64,000 nucleotides of DNA from CAIOHW01 sp964432565 (GCA_964432565.1 CAYSOA010000007.1:1-64000); one strand, 5' to 3'. Numbered from the stretch's first letter, positions 8,355 through 18,131 are shown. Notes: generated from the letters alone by a model not told the origin. Translations and numbers: made by a program.

Positions 8355-9167
8355 ATGCCCGCTCACCCCAGACGCAAGGCCTTTGGCCAGCACTTCCTGA
8401 AAGACAAGGCCCTCTGCGAGCGCCTGACTGATCTCTGCGCCGAAAAGCTCCTCGAAGCCAAATGCAAAAGTCTGCTCGAGATTGGCCCGGGAGCAGGAGC
8501 TCTGACCGAGCCCATGATTCGCAAACTCGCCGACCTCCCGGACGTGCGCTTCGGCGTCGCTGAAATGGACCGAAAGTGGGCCGATCACTGGAAGGGCGTG
8601 GTTCGTGTCTGGGATGCAGATTTTCTCGAAGTGCCTGAAAGCGAATGGCTCGCCTCGCCTCCGCTCGGAGTGCTGTCGAACCTTCCCTATGCCTCCGGAA
8701 CGGCGATCCTTCTTCGCCTTGCCGAACATCCCGAACAGATTCCCTTCATGATCCTCATGTTCCAGGCCGAGGTCGCCCAGCGACTGCGTGCCGAATCGAA
8801 GAGCAAGTCGTGGGGCAGCCTTTCACTTTGGATCCAGAACCTGTGGGATGTCACCAAAGTCGCAGCGGTTCCCCCCGGCGCGTTTCAGCCTCCACCCGAT
8901 GTCGATTCAGAAGTCGTGCTGCTGCTACCGAGGTCGAGCCCTCGACTCGAGTCGATGCGCCCCGGCAATGCCGAAGACCTCAGAACCTGGGACAAGCTGC
9001 TTCGCGCGTGCTTCATGCACCGAAGAAAGATGCTGCGCGCGGGACTGAGCGCTCATCCTCGTTACAAGGCCGCCCTCGATCCAGCAGGAATCGACCCTAC
9101 TCTCAGAGCCGAGGCGCTGAGCTGGGAACAGTGGGACCGGCTTTTCGCAGCCGTTCGCGGTGCCTAA
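8355..9167 (+). CDS. rsmA: 16S rRNA dimethyladenosine transferase (KsgA)
   Basis: Dimethylates the two adjacent adenosines near the 3' end of 16S rRNA during small-subunit maturation. Motifs in order are KAFGQHFLKD at the N terminus, the SAM-binding LEIGPGAGALT (~residues 41-51), the catalytic NLPY (~113), and the C-terminal CFMHRRKMLR. The spacing of 3 bases after tsaD indicates a shared transcript. It converges on the porin gene with a 6-base gap and no terminator visible between them. Confidence 0.95.
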   Translation: MPAHPRRKAFGQHFLKDKALCERLTDLCAEKLLEAKCKSLLEIGPGAGALTEPMIRKLADLPDVRFGVAEMDRKWADHWKGVVRVWDADFLEVPESEWLASPPLGVLSNLPYASGTAILLRLAEHPEQIPFMILMFQAEVAQRLRAESKSKSWGSLSLWIQNLWDVTKVAAVPPGAFQPPPDVDSEVVLLLPRSSPRLESMRPGNAEDLRTWDKLLRACFMHRRKMLRAGLSAHPRYKAALDPAGIDPTLRAEALSWEQWDRLFAAVRGA

Positions 9168-9173
9168 GCTGGC

Positions 9174-10367
9174 TCAGTAATTGACCTGAACCTGAAGCCT
9201 CAGCAGATTGCCGGCCTGATCATTCAAGGCATTTCCACCGTCGCGGGTGATGCGATGCGAAACCGTGTAGTGGGCAACCAGCTCGAACGCGGGAATGGGC
9301 TGCCACTCCGCGCCGATCTCCCACTCTCGAACCCGGTAACTGCGAGCATCGAGTTCAGCCTTCTTGCCCCCGTCGTACATCTGGTAGCGAGTGAACGGAA
9401 TCAGGACCTGATGATTGATCACGCTGCGATACATCGCCTGCACATAGCCCCCCGATAGCGACTGGGTCAGAATGGCGTTTGCCTCAGAAGAATATTCCGG
9501 CCCCCGACCGACATTCCATTCGGCCTGAAGTCCAAAGGGCTGAGGATACCAGATCGCACTCAGGGCGCCGCGAATGTCCTTCTGCTCTCGAGCTCCCGAC
9601 ATTCCACTCGTGACACTGGGAAGAACGTACTTCTGGGCATAGCCTTGAATCCCTGCTTCGAAAAACTGACCCGAGGGCAGTTCGAAGGGGTACGACAGCC
9701 GCGACACGACCATGAGATTATTGTTGGCTTCCGACTTGTTGGGAGTCTGGCCATTGTAAAGTCCGAGCCCGAAAACCCCGTAGTCCCCCGACCCTTTTAG
9801 TCCACTCGAGGTGAGAAGCCGCAGTCGCTTACGAACTTCAATGGGAGCCCAATAGAAGACCACTCCCAGATCCCGTTCATTCGGGACAGCCGAATTCAGC
9901 GGATCGGCGCGGTCCAGAGGCAAACGATTCGAACTCGATTGCAGATTCTCCCAGCCGAAGGGAACCTTGCTCTGACCAAAGCGCAGCCGGTATTCCTTCG
10001 AGGTCGTCAGTGCGAGATCGAAGTAGAGGTCACGAAGCTGCCCCAGGTTCTTGCCGTCCGAGGCAAAATCCGGCTGCAGGTACAGGTAAACGCGCTCGTG
10101 AACGTCTCCAAAGAAGATGAGGCGGGCGCGCCGTAGAAAAAAGCCCCCATTGTTTCCCCAGCTCTTGTCGCATTGATCGCAGGCCAGATTCGGGTTGGTT
10201 TCGAGCAGCCGATTGTAGCGCACCTGGGAGTAGCCTCGAACCGAGAGCCGCTCATACCAGGGAGTCGATGCCGCCCGCGCTCCACCAACTGGAACGAGAA
10301 TGCAAAGCGCCGTCGACACACAAATAACAGACAGTCCCCAACGTACCAGCCAATGCTTCAACTGCAT
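9174..10367 (-). CDS. Phosphate-selective porin O/P-like outer-membrane channel
   Basis: A 397-residue protein with a signal peptide (1-32, GARA before the mature part) followed by alternating strands of a 16-strand type beta-barrel. Segments such as FFLRRARLIFFGDVHERVYLYLQPDF and YRLRFGQSKVPFGWENLQSS match the OprO/OprP family core. The C-terminal residues LRLQVQVNY end in an aromatic residue, as expected for BAM-dependent folding. An unusual CDQCDK pair of cysteines lies in an early loop. Substrate specificity cannot be read from the sequence. Confidence 0.85.
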   Translation of the reverse strand: MQLKHWLVRWGLSVICVSTALCILVPVGGARAASTPWYERLSVRGYSQVRYNRLLETNPNLACDQCDKSWGNNGGFFLRRARLIFFGDVHERVYLYLQPDFASDGKNLGQLRDLYFDLALTTSKEYRLRFGQSKVPFGWENLQSSSNRLPLDRADPLNSAVPNERDLGVVFYWAPIEVRKRLRLLTSSGLKGSGDYGVFGLGLYNGQTPNKSEANNNLMVVSRLSYPFELPSGQFFEAGIQGYAQKYVLPSVTSGMSGAREQKDIRGALSAIWYPQPFGLQAEWNVGRGPEYSSEANAILTQSLSGGYVQAMYRSVINHQVLIPFTRYQMYDGGKKAELDARSYRVREWEIGAEWQPIPAFELVAHYTVSHRITRDGGNALNDQAGNLLRLQVQVNY

Positions 10368-10420
10368 GTCGGCCCGGGTAGCACACCGGAACGGAGAGTC
10401 CTGTCAGGATTTGGTTGGGA

Positions 10421-10672
10421 TCACTCAGGAAACCCATCGCGCCCCAGAGGCTCATGCGTCATCGAGTCGGTAAGACAACTCTCACAAAGAGCATCCTGCG
10501 GCTGATCCTGTGACGAATCCGATCCCGGCTGCCGCTGAGGCCTCTCGATCAGGCAGCCCGAGCATTCGGTTCGGGTCGAGCCCTCGGCCAGTCCCATCTC
10601 GCCACCGGCGTGCGCGAGGCGAAAAGCCATTCCCAGAAGAACCAGAAGCAGGAGTCGTCTTCGAAGGACCAT
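10421..10672 (-). CDS. Small secreted cysteine-rich protein, unknown
   Basis: An 83-residue frame with a convincing signal peptide (MVLRRRLLLLVLLGMAFRLAHA) and a hydrophilic mature part of about 60 residues holding two CxxC pairs (CSGC and CESC). The pairs could bind a metal or form disulfides. I do not recognise a family. It lies 74 bases downstream of dinB on the same strand, and no clear SD is seen, so it may be a real small gene or a chance frame. Confidence 0.45.
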   Translation of the reverse strand: MVLRRRLLLLVLLGMAFRLAHAGGEMGLAEGSTRTECSGCLIERPQRQPGSDSSQDQPQDALCESCLTDSMTHEPLGRDGFPE

Positions 10673-10746
10673 GTTTCATTATCGGAACCGCGAGCGCGCG
10701 GCTTGAGCCCGTGTGACTTGAGCCCGCCTGACCCTCGCCATCGAAC

Positions 10747-11850
10747 TCAAAGCCCATCCAGGTCGAGCCAAAGCTGCTCGGGACCCTCGTCTTCAGAAAC
10801 AAGCGACCCCACTGAAAGCCCGAGCAGGCGCAAAGGGCGGATTCCCACCTCGGTTTCTCGGAACAGCAGCTCTCGTGCCATCTCTGAAATGCGCGCCGCG
10901 CGAGCCGTGGGCCTCATCGTCGTCTGACTGCGGGTAATGGTCTCGAAGTTGGAATAGCGAATCTTGAGCGTGACACTTCTTCCGGGGCGCCCCATCTCGA
11001 TAAGCCCCTCTGCAACCTCAGCCGCAAGATCGTCCACGACACGCAGAAGCCTTCCGACATCCAGAATATCCTCCGAGAAGGTGGTCTCGGCGCCCCGGCT
11101 CTTGGGATCCCAGTGCGAAATGACCTCACGCTGATCTCGCCCCCACGCCTGCTCTTGAAGCTCCCTGCCGAAGCGACCCAACGCCGCCTCCAAAGCCTGA
11201 AGCGGTGCCCTTCTCAGGTCTTCCACCTTGAAGCACCCCAGCCTTTCGAGTCGCTCGGCCGTCCGCGGCCCCACCCCCCAAAGCCTGCCGACCGGCAACC
11301 CGGCCAGCAGCGACTCGACCCGCTGCGGAGGAATGATGGTCAGCCCGTCCGGCTTGTTCAAGTCACTGGCAATCTTCGCTACCAGCTTGTTCGGGCCCAC
11401 ACCGGCCGAAGCAGTGAGTCCGGTTCTCAGCCGAATCTCGGATCGAATCCACTGAGCCAGACGGCCTGCCAAGGGCTCACCCCTGTGGTTCTGAGTGACG
11501 TCCAAATAGGCCTCATCGAGCGAGAGAGGCTCCACTCGGTCGGTCACCTCTCGAAAAACGGCTCGAATCTGCGAACTCACTTCACGGTACCGCTCAAATC
11601 GCGGAAAGACGAAGGCCGCAGAAGGACAAAGCCGCGCAGCCATGCGAGCGCTCATGGCAGAACGCACTCCATATCGTCTGGCATCGTAGCAGCACGAAGC
11701 CACGACCCCGCGCCCTTCGGGGGAGCCTCCAACGATCACGGGAATATCTCTCAGTTCTTCTCGGTCATGCTTCTCGACCGAAGCATAGAAGGCATCCATG
11801 TCCACATGGATGATCTTTCTTGTTCCGAAATAGACAGAATCTCCCGACAT
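10747..11850 (-). CDS. dinB: DNA polymerase IV (Y-family)
   Basis: Error-prone translesion polymerase. It begins IIHVDMDAFYASVE, the Y-family metal-binding motif, followed by the catalytic LSLDEAYLDVT (~residue 105). An HhH-type region (LWGVGPRTAERLERLGC) and a little-finger domain follow. The length of 367 residues fits the family, and the C terminus ends with a short acidic tail. It starts 9 bases after the stop of the 1142-residue secreted protein, so both are probably co-transcribed. I saw no LexA-type box upstream. Confidence 0.93.
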   Translation of the reverse strand: MSGDSVYFGTRKIIHVDMDAFYASVEKHDREELRDIPVIVGGSPEGRGVVASCCYDARRYGVRSAMSARMAARLCPSAAFVFPRFERYREVSSQIRAVFREVTDRVEPLSLDEAYLDVTQNHRGEPLAGRLAQWIRSEIRLRTGLTASAGVGPNKLVAKIASDLNKPDGLTIIPPQRVESLLAGLPVGRLWGVGPRTAERLERLGCFKVEDLRRAPLQALEAALGRFGRELQEQAWGRDQREVISHWDPKSRGAETTFSEDILDVGRLLRVVDDLAAEVAEGLIEMGRPGRSVTLKIRYSNFETITRSQTTMRPTARAARISEMARELLFRETEVGIRPLRLLGLSVGSLVSEDEGPEQLWLDLDGL

Positions 11851-11859
11851 TCCCGACTC

Positions 11860-14800
11860 TCACCTGAAGACATCGAAGAATCGATGAAGTTCGTGGGGAG
11901 TCTCGGCAAAAAGCTCAAACGGCGTCAGCCTTGAAACGGTTTGACCGGCCCGGACTCCACGATGCACATGCACTAGGGCGCCTTCGCCTGGAAACACGGA
12001 TGCCTTGTTCTCGGGTGGAGCAATCTCGGCATCGAGTTCGAAATACTCTGCTCCAATTGCCTCGTTGAGCGCCGCCAAAATTCTCGGCTCGATCGTGTGC
12101 CGCGCTCCCTGGAACGAGCCATTCAGGGCCAGCACGAGCGCAGAGGCATCCACCATCTTGCGCCCTCCCCATCCCCAGAGCTTGAGGGCAAAGAATCTGG
12201 CCTTGAGTGCGAGAGTCTCCAGTGCAGTTCTCGTACGCATTCCCCCGACATGTGAGGAGTCCTGAGTCCAGGCAGCAGCTCGGGCTCGCGACAGCTCTGC
12301 ATGGGTAACTCCCGCCACCCGAGCGAGCGCCGACCAGAATTTTTCGGGTCGCACTTCGGTCAGGCGCCGAACAGCCTCGGGACCATAACGAAGCTCAAGC
12401 CTCGTGACCGTATGGCCCCAGCGGTCGTTTCGGGAAAATACCGAGGCATCCAGATCGAGCACCCCGCCCCGATCCTGCCGCGAAAGGTCCCGAATCATGC
12501 CGAGGTAGCCCGATTGCAGCTCTCGGGTCGAGGTATCATTGTCCTCCACCAGCCAGCGAATCCGCATCCAGCGATCCGGGCTCTCCGTCTCCCCGAGTAA
12601 TTCCGCACGCACTGCATGGCGCTCATAGGCGCTGAGGAGACTCCAGCGGCGCTCCTGTGCGGTTCTGATCTGCTCATGGCCTTTGTCAAAGAGCGACCCC
12701 GAGCTGCTGACCCGCTCGCTGCTCGTCTGCCCCGAGCGAAGTCCGAACCAATTCCAGCGCAAACGGCTGCGCGTGAACCTCGACTCGAAAGAGGCACCCG
12801 GAGCGTCCGCTCCGAACGCCTCCAGTGCAGCCGTGCTTCCATGACGAATGACCGTTCCCAATGCGCCAGCGAGCGCCAGTGCGGCAGGGGTTTCAGCCGA
12901 CAAGATCTCAGAGGGAATCTTCCAGTACCTTCCCCGGGCATGACCCGATTGATCGGCATCGCGGGTGACGAGTGAAAGCCTGGCCATTCCAAAGAGATTG
13001 GCCAGGAGTCTGAGCTGGGAATTCCAGGAATGCTCGAGATCACTGAAGACTTCGAAACCCTCGGCAGAATCCCGAACGACCGCCCTCGACAGAACCCTTC
13101 TTCCCAGCCTCGAGTCGAGCACCACCGGACTGGCGGCATCAAAGCCCAGTCTCAGCACTCCCGACCCCTCGATGGCGGTCTCGATCATCAGGACATGATC
13201 CTTCGGCAGGGTGCCTCTCCAAAGCCTGAACGGGAGCAGAAGATTCACGGCAAAGTTTCCTGCGCCCATGCCATCCGCTCGCGTCGGAACAGCATACGAA
13301 AGCCGGTAGGTTCTCCACACCGTCATCTGCCCGGAGGCGACCACTCCAACGCCGAGACGAAAACCGACCCGAATCGTGTCGAGAACCAGATGTCGATCAC
13401 GCTCGGATCGGTGGTTTTCATTGGGGACGACCTGTCGATCGGCTTGAAGGAGAACTTCTGAAACCAGGCCCGTGTCAAAGCCCAGCTCGACCTCGCTCAT
13501 CCGCAGAAAACCGGGCGTGGCGGTGCCGACCTGCAGCAACCGCTGGCCCGCGCGCTTGAGTGCCTTTCCCAACGGAGCGATCAGACGCTGGTAGTAGTTT
13601 CCAAACTCGATGACAAACGGATCGAACCGAGACTGGGTCAGCCTGCCATTGACCACGACTCCGTCGGCAGTCGTCAGTCTCCGATTCACGGGAAGCTGGC
13701 CCAACTCGCGTTCCATACCGAGAGCTCGAACCAGCTGATTACGCCTGCTGCAGAGCTTCTCGACCAAAAGCTGGGCGACCGAATCGGTCCAATCTCCGAT
13801 GGCAACGGCCTGCTCAATCTGGCGACGGCTCAAACCCGCGATCAAACGGGTCCCCCAACGCAGGTCCGCCTCGGTCACTTCACCTGCGAGGAAGTTGTCA
13901 AAAAACGAGATGTGGGTGAATCGAAGCTGCTCGCGCTTGCCGAGATTCAGTCTCGAAACCAGCTCCCAGTAGAAACGATCCGGGCTCTCGGCGAGCAGCC
14001 CGCCAAAGGCATAGGCCGAGTCATGCTGCAGGTGATGAAGCTCGTAGCCCTGTTCCGTGCGCTTCAGTGCCACCTTGTTGTTGTCAAAACGCTTGGTGTC
14101 GATGTTGCCGACCCAAAGATTGAAGAGCCAGAGACCGCGCACTTCGCGAAGACGCTCATGTCCCAGCTCGTTGAAGGCCCAGGGGCCGACTCGAATGATC
14201 TCCTTGGGGCGATACTCGAGAAGCACCTCACGCAGGTCGAGGTACTCGCCTCGCTCATCGCGCCCTTGTCCCACGATGTTCGCATCGAGATCGACCGGTG
14301 TCGCGAGTCGATCTGGAGTATAGTAGCCGCTGAAATCCCTTCTAAACTCCTCGATGGAGGCCTTGCGAAAGTAAACCCTGAAGACCCGGTAGTTCCTCAC
14401 GATGTCGCCCGAATACCCAAGCATCGCCATCAAGGCAGAAACACTGGGGTCAGAATGGACTTCGCGAACAAACTTCAATCGTGCCTTGCGCTTTTTTCCA
14501 TCGCTCCCCGAGTAACGCACTTCGAACTTCGGAGTCGATTGCGACTTCACGACCTTCTCGAAATCCGAAGTGGGAAGCTCTCCTTCGGGAAACTCAGAAA
14601 CCACGCCCCGCTGCAACGCGGTTCCACCCGAGTAGTAGAATTTCGCCGCATCGTCGACCTGCGACGGATCCACCCTTTGCCAGAAACTGGATTGTGGCAT
14701 CGGATCGAGCCGGGACAACCCGTCCACAGTCCAGACGCCCCTCTGAATTTCGTCTCGCGAAATGGCGCTGCCCGTTTGCGGGTCCAGCAGGTTTTCGGCC

Positions 14801-15288
14801 TCATGGGCGTGGCGAAGCCCCAGCCTGACGGTCCAGTTTGATACGAGGGCCTTCAGTCGCCCCCAGGCGACGGCCAGCGGGATCGGCGTTCCTTCGGAAG
14901 TCAGCGACCAGTCAAGTTCGATCACACGGGCCAGAGCCTGCTCAGCCTGATGACGATCGTTCGGCAGCTCTTCCAGCGAGCTCAGCATCAGGTCGTAGAC
15001 CTGTACTTCCTTCTCTTTCGAGATTTCCTCGGGGGAATCATCGGGACTGGAGGCCTGAAGAACCGCCATCAGCTTCTGGCGACGCCCCTCAAGAACTTCC
15101 TGGTAACGTGCCCTCTCTGAGGGATCCTTCAACAGGAGCTCAATCCGGCTGCGCAGTTGGCCGGCAATAGGGACCTGACCGCTCCACAAAATCTCCTTGG
15201 CCAGCGCGAGGTCTCCCCACGCCAGTAAAAGGAGCGAAGCCATCACCCACCCGAAGCGAATCCAGCGAGAGCCCACACACCCAGACAT
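11860..15288 (-). CDS. Large secreted protein with kinase-like motifs, unknown function
   Basis: A 1142-residue protein with a signal peptide ending ALALA (residue 30). Residues ~215-430 carry a pattern reminiscent of atypical kinases of the FAM20C/HipA type: RLKF with Lys272 and Glu276, then VGNID (393-397), DNNK (402-405) and HDSAYAFGG (422-430). These could correspond to the ATP-anchoring lysine, the catalytic loop and the metal-binding aspartate near a G loop. The remaining ~700 residues are beta-rich and then helical and I do not recognise them. No transmembrane helix is evident after the signal. It is followed by dinB at 9 bases. The kinase-like reading is inference; the secreted location is well supported. 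Confidence 0.7.
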   Translation of the reverse strand: MSGCVGSRWIRFGWVMASLLLLAWGDLALAKEILWSGQVPIAGQLRSRIELLLKDPSERARYQEVLEGRRQKLMAVLQASSPDDSPEEISKEKEVQVYDLMLSSLEELPNDRHQAEQALARVIELDWSLTSEGTPIPLAVAWGRLKALVSNWTVRLGLRHAHEAENLLDPQTGSAISRDEIQRGVWTVDGLSRLDPMPQSSFWQRVDPSQVDDAAKFYYSGGTALQRGVVSEFPEGELPTSDFEKVVKSQSTPKFEVRYSGSDGKKRKARLKFVREVHSDPSVSALMAMLGYSGDIVRNYRVFRVYFRKASIEEFRRDFSGYYTPDRLATPVDLDANIVGQGRDERGEYLDLREVLLEYRPKEIIRVGPWAFNELGHERLREVRGLWLFNLWVGNIDTKRFDNNKVALKRTEQGYELHHLQHDSAYAFGGLLAESPDRFYWELVSRLNLGKREQLRFTHISFFDNFLAGEVTEADLRWGTRLIAGLSRRQIEQAVAIGDWTDSVAQLLVEKLCSRRNQLVRALGMERELGQLPVNRRLTTADGVVVNGRLTQSRFDPFVIEFGNYYQRLIAPLGKALKRAGQRLLQVGTATPGFLRMSEVELGFDTGLVSEVLLQADRQVVPNENHRSERDRHLVLDTIRVGFRLGVGVVASGQMTVWRTYRLSYAVPTRADGMGAGNFAVNLLLPFRLWRGTLPKDHVLMIETAIEGSGVLRLGFDAASPVVLDSRLGRRVLSRAVVRDSAEGFEVFSDLEHSWNSQLRLLANLFGMARLSLVTRDADQSGHARGRYWKIPSEILSAETPAALALAGALGTVIRHGSTAALEAFGADAPGASFESRFTRSRLRWNWFGLRSGQTSSERVSSSGSLFDKGHEQIRTAQERRWSLLSAYERHAVRAELLGETESPDRWMRIRWLVEDNDTSTRELQSGYLGMIRDLSRQDRGGVLDLDASVFSRNDRWGHTVTRLELRYGPEAVRRLTEVRPEKFWSALARVAGVTHAELSRARAAAWTQDSSHVGGMRTRTALETLALKARFFALKLWGWGGRKMVDASALVLALNGSFQGARHTIEPRILAALNEAIGAEYFELDAEIAPPENKASVFPGEGALVHVHRGVRAGQTVSRLTPFELFAETPHELHRFFDVFR

Positions 15289-15367
15289 AACGCAGCGTGC
15301 TACATCAGGCCTCGGGTCTTTTCCAGAACTGTCTGTCGCCCTCTAACCCCTCAATATCACTAACCTT

Positions 15368-15934
15368 CTAGATGCCAAAACGAAACCCTAGCGTGGTCTC
15401 GAGGTCGTTCGACGTCCAGTTCGAAAGATCCCGAAACACGACCGTGGCCGTGCCCGTCAGACGAAACGTCGAGCCCCCCAATTCGAGCCCCGCCCCGGCG
15501 TACGGGTGAATCGCCCAAGGGGCGGTCGTCTCGGTCGTCACTGCCAAAACGGTATCTTGCCGAGAGATCCGCTGCGCCTGACCTCCGGCTCGCACAAAAG
15601 CGGCGCCGAACGATCGATCCAGCCGACTTCGCAATCCGAGCTTCAGTTTGTCCGACTGCTCCTCGATGACCCGTACCTGGGAGGGATAGCTCTCACTATC
15701 CGATGCTCGCGTCGCCTCAAGCTCACCCGAAATCAACGGGTGACCAGCGATCACGCGAGCACCATACAAAAGCCGAGCACGAGTGTGAGGGGATGGCTCG
15801 GGTTTGTAGGCGCGCTCAAAGCCCACCACTGGCTCGAATCGAATGGAAACCCCGCGCAGACTCGCGGCACTCGCGTCCACTCCAAACGCGGATACCAGCA
15901 TCACCAAGAGCCGCGCCTTCATCGTCTTTTTCAT
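15368..15934 (-). CDS. Predicted outer-membrane beta-barrel protein
   Basis: A 188-residue secreted protein. The start MKKTMKARLLVMLVSAFGVDASA is a signal peptide, and GGGGG lies 6 bases upstream of ATG 15934, which favours this start over the ATG two codons earlier. The mature part alternates polar and hydrophobic residues (LKLGLRSRLD, FRLTGTATVVFRDL) and ends TLGFRFGI, as in small eight-strand barrels. No family is recognised. It is divergent from the fadL homologue. Confidence 0.6.
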   Translation of the reverse strand: MKKTMKARLLVMLVSAFGVDASAASLRGVSIRFEPVVGFERAYKPEPSPHTRARLLYGARVIAGHPLISGELEATRASDSESYPSQVRVIEEQSDKLKLGLRSRLDRSFGAAFVRAGGQAQRISRQDTVLAVTTETTAPWAIHPYAGAGLELGGSTFRLTGTATVVFRDLSNWTSNDLETTLGFRFGI

Positions 15935-16026
15935 GGTCATCCCCCAGATCGATAGTCTCGCACCAAACCCCGACCGCGAGAAGCTCCGCTCGACAGCCCT
16001 CGGGGTCTGTGGCTAAAACCGGGGGA

Positions 16027-17427
16027 GTGAAATTCAAAAAGTTGACGCTCCTTCCAGCACTGGTTTCGCTGGCTTTCGCGCTTTCGGCGCGAGCCGACAT
16101 TGGCGCCTATGGTTTTGGTTCACAAACCGCCGCCCTTGCGGGAGCCGGCACCGCCTGGGGCTCGGGCGCCTACTCGGCCTTTTCGAATCCCGCAGCCCTT
16201 CCGGATGCCACCGGCAAAAAGCTCCGGCTCTCCTACGGCTGGCTTTTCATGGATCCGCGTTTCACTCCGATCACCAACGTCATCACCGAAAATGAGTTTA
16301 CCTCGGATGCCGAGCGCACCGGAGACGTTCGCGACGATTACCGATCGATTCTCGGCCAGGCGATCGGAGCGGCTGCCCTTCTGGCGCCCGACTGGCACCA
16401 GCTCAGCGCCGGCATCACGATTTTCACGCCCTTTGACCCTCTCGGTGCCATCGACACCGGTGAGGCCTACATTCCCGAATATGTTCTGTATCGCTCGCGC
16501 ACCCAGCGCCCCCTGATCGAGGCCGCGCTGGCCGCAAAATTCGGAAGCCAGCTTTCAGTCGGAGTGGGCCTGCACATCGGTTACGCGATCACGGCCAACG
16601 GCACGGCCATGCTGCAGACAGAAGACGACACCATCAGCACAATGCGCGTCTCGGCCAGTCTCAAGCCCAAGACCTCTCCCAACCTGTCGTGGCTGCTGGT
16701 ATCCCAGCTTCCCCAAAACGAACCGGGAGCCTGGACCTTCGGCCAGGTGCTGCGCCTTCCGCATGATGCCAAAGCGAAACTGGTCTTCAACTCCAGCGCC
16801 CGCGCGTTTGGAAATCTTGCCGCGCTCGACTTGAATTTCGGCGCAAGCTCCGCCCTTTTTTACGATCCGCTGATGCTCGAAACCGGCTTCAGCTGGCGAC
16901 ACTCGCCTCGAGGTCGGTTGATTCTTCAGGCCGACTTTCAAAACTGGACGCGCTTCGAGCGCCCCGCCCTTGAAGTCGATGCGCTCGAGGGAAGCTGCGA
17001 GAACGAAGATGAAACTAGTTGCTCTTCCCTGGTCAACCCGACGATCTTTCCCGCGCTCGCTCTTCGAAATCTCTGGATTCCGCGCATCGCCGAAGAAATC
17101 ACCTGGGAGAAGGCCACCCTGCGCCTGGGCTATGCCTACCGCCCCTCGATGTTCAGTGCTGTGCCCAATGGCGCCGGAAACTATCTCGACCCAGCCAAGC
17201 ATAGCGCCACGATCGGCTGGGGATGGAAGTTTGAGAGCTTTCTGGGTTGGAATGCGCCCGCTACACTCGATCTTCACGGTGCCTACCAGCACCTGGTGGC
17301 GCAGCAGATCACCAAAACACCAGGTGACGAGGCTGGCACTGCCGGCAAGAACAAGATTGGCTCGCCTGGCTATACGGCAGGAGGCCGCCTTTGGGGCGGT
17401 GGCGCCACGCTGACCCTGGAGCTTTGA
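16027..17427 (+). CDS. fadL: FadL/TodX-type outer-membrane transport protein
   Basis: Outer-membrane channel for hydrophobic compounds, in E. coli long-chain fatty acids. A signal peptide (KKLTLLPALVSLAFALSARA) precedes the mature DIGAYGFGSQTAALAGAGTAW, followed by SAFSNPAAL, whose NPA motif is characteristic of the family. The rest is a long barrel ending GGATLTLEL. The start is uncertain: GTG 16027 is used here, and GTG 16009 is also in frame. The acyl-CoA ligase three genes downstream fits a fatty-acid uptake and activation role. Confidence 0.85.
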   Translation: MKFKKLTLLPALVSLAFALSARADIGAYGFGSQTAALAGAGTAWGSGAYSAFSNPAALPDATGKKLRLSYGWLFMDPRFTPITNVITENEFTSDAERTGDVRDDYRSILGQAIGAAALLAPDWHQLSAGITIFTPFDPLGAIDTGEAYIPEYVLYRSRTQRPLIEAALAAKFGSQLSVGVGLHIGYAITANGTAMLQTEDDTISTMRVSASLKPKTSPNLSWLLVSQLPQNEPGAWTFGQVLRLPHDAKAKLVFNSSARAFGNLAALDLNFGASSALFYDPLMLETGFSWRHSPRGRLILQADFQNWTRFERPALEVDALEGSCENEDETSCSSLVNPTIFPALALRNLWIPRIAEEITWEKATLRLGYAYRPSMFSAVPNGAGNYLDPAKHSATIGWGWKFESFLGWNAPATLDLHGAYQHLVAQQITKTPGDEAGTAGKNKIGSPGYTAGGRLWGGGATLTLEL

Positions 17428-17432
17428 ACCCG

Positions 17433-18131
17433 ATGGAAAAATTCAGACCCAAACTGCCGGACTTCAGCACCCTCTTTCGCGCCCACTTTGTGTCCGGCCT
17501 GCTGATCCTCATTCCTCTCGTCGTCATTGTCTGGATGCTCTCCGGCATCGCCCAATTTCTGTGGTCGCTGCAGGACCTCTTACCGACCACCGTTCGCGAT
17601 ACCCTGCTCGATGAATCACACCCCTGGGCCGTGGTGCTCCGACTTTTTCTGACTGCGGCGATCGCCCTGTCCCTGGCCTTTCTGGTCTCTCTTCTGGGCT
17701 GGATCTCGCAGCTTTATCTCGGACAGAAGCTTCTCGATCTGATTTCCGAAATCATTCAACGCATCCCGGTGGTGCGCAGCGTATACAGCGCCCTCGACCA
17801 GATGCTTCGGGCCTTCGGCTCTGGCGGAGGCCAGCAGTTCAGCCGCGTCGTCTATCTGGAGTATCCGCGCGAAGGAATCTGGACCCTCGGGTTTGTCACG
17901 GGCAACCATCGTGGCTCGCAGCTTCCCGAAGGACACCTCAATGTCTTCGTTCCGACGACTCCGAATCCCACCGGAGGCTTTTATCTGATCGTCGCCGAAA
18001 GCCAGGTGCGTGATGCGCGAATGGGTGTGGAGGATGCATTCCGCACCATCCTTTCGCTCGGTGTGGCGCAGCCGGGCGCATCACGCAAGTCAGGCGAAAA
18101 ACCCTCCACGAAGGACTCACGAAATGGCTGA
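17433..18131 (+). CDS. DUF502 family inner-membrane protein
   Basis: Two strong transmembrane segments (about residues 19-42 and 66-95) precede a soluble domain with VVYLEYPREGIWTLGFVTG and VFVPTTPNPTGGFYLIV, the signature blocks of the DUF502 family. The molecular role is not established. The start at 17433 has GGAG 11 bases upstream. It follows the fadL stop by 5 bases and overlaps smpB by 8 bases, so it is in the same transcription unit. Confidence 0.85.
   Translation: MEKFRPKLPDFSTLFRAHFVSGLLILIPLVVIVWMLSGIAQFLWSLQDLLPTTVRDTLLDESHPWAVVLRLFLTAAIALSLAFLVSLLGWISQLYLGQKLLDLISEIIQRIPVVRSVYSALDQMLRAFGSGGGQQFSRVVYLEYPREGIWTLGFVTGNHRGSQLPEGHLNVFVPTTPNPTGGFYLIVAESQVRDARMGVEDAFRTILSLGVAQPGASRKSGEKPSTKDSRNG

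Noticed and set aside
13912..14841. 309-residue plus-strand frame within the large secreted gene
   Set aside because: Antisense shadow, no family resemblance, no signal or SD.
15703..16026. Longer start for the fadL frame
   Set aside because: It overlaps the divergent barrel gene, and the signal peptide begins only around 16027.
18010..18123. Longer start for smpB
   Set aside because: The extension is the shadow of the DUF502 gene; the ATG at 18124 gives the standard SmpB length.
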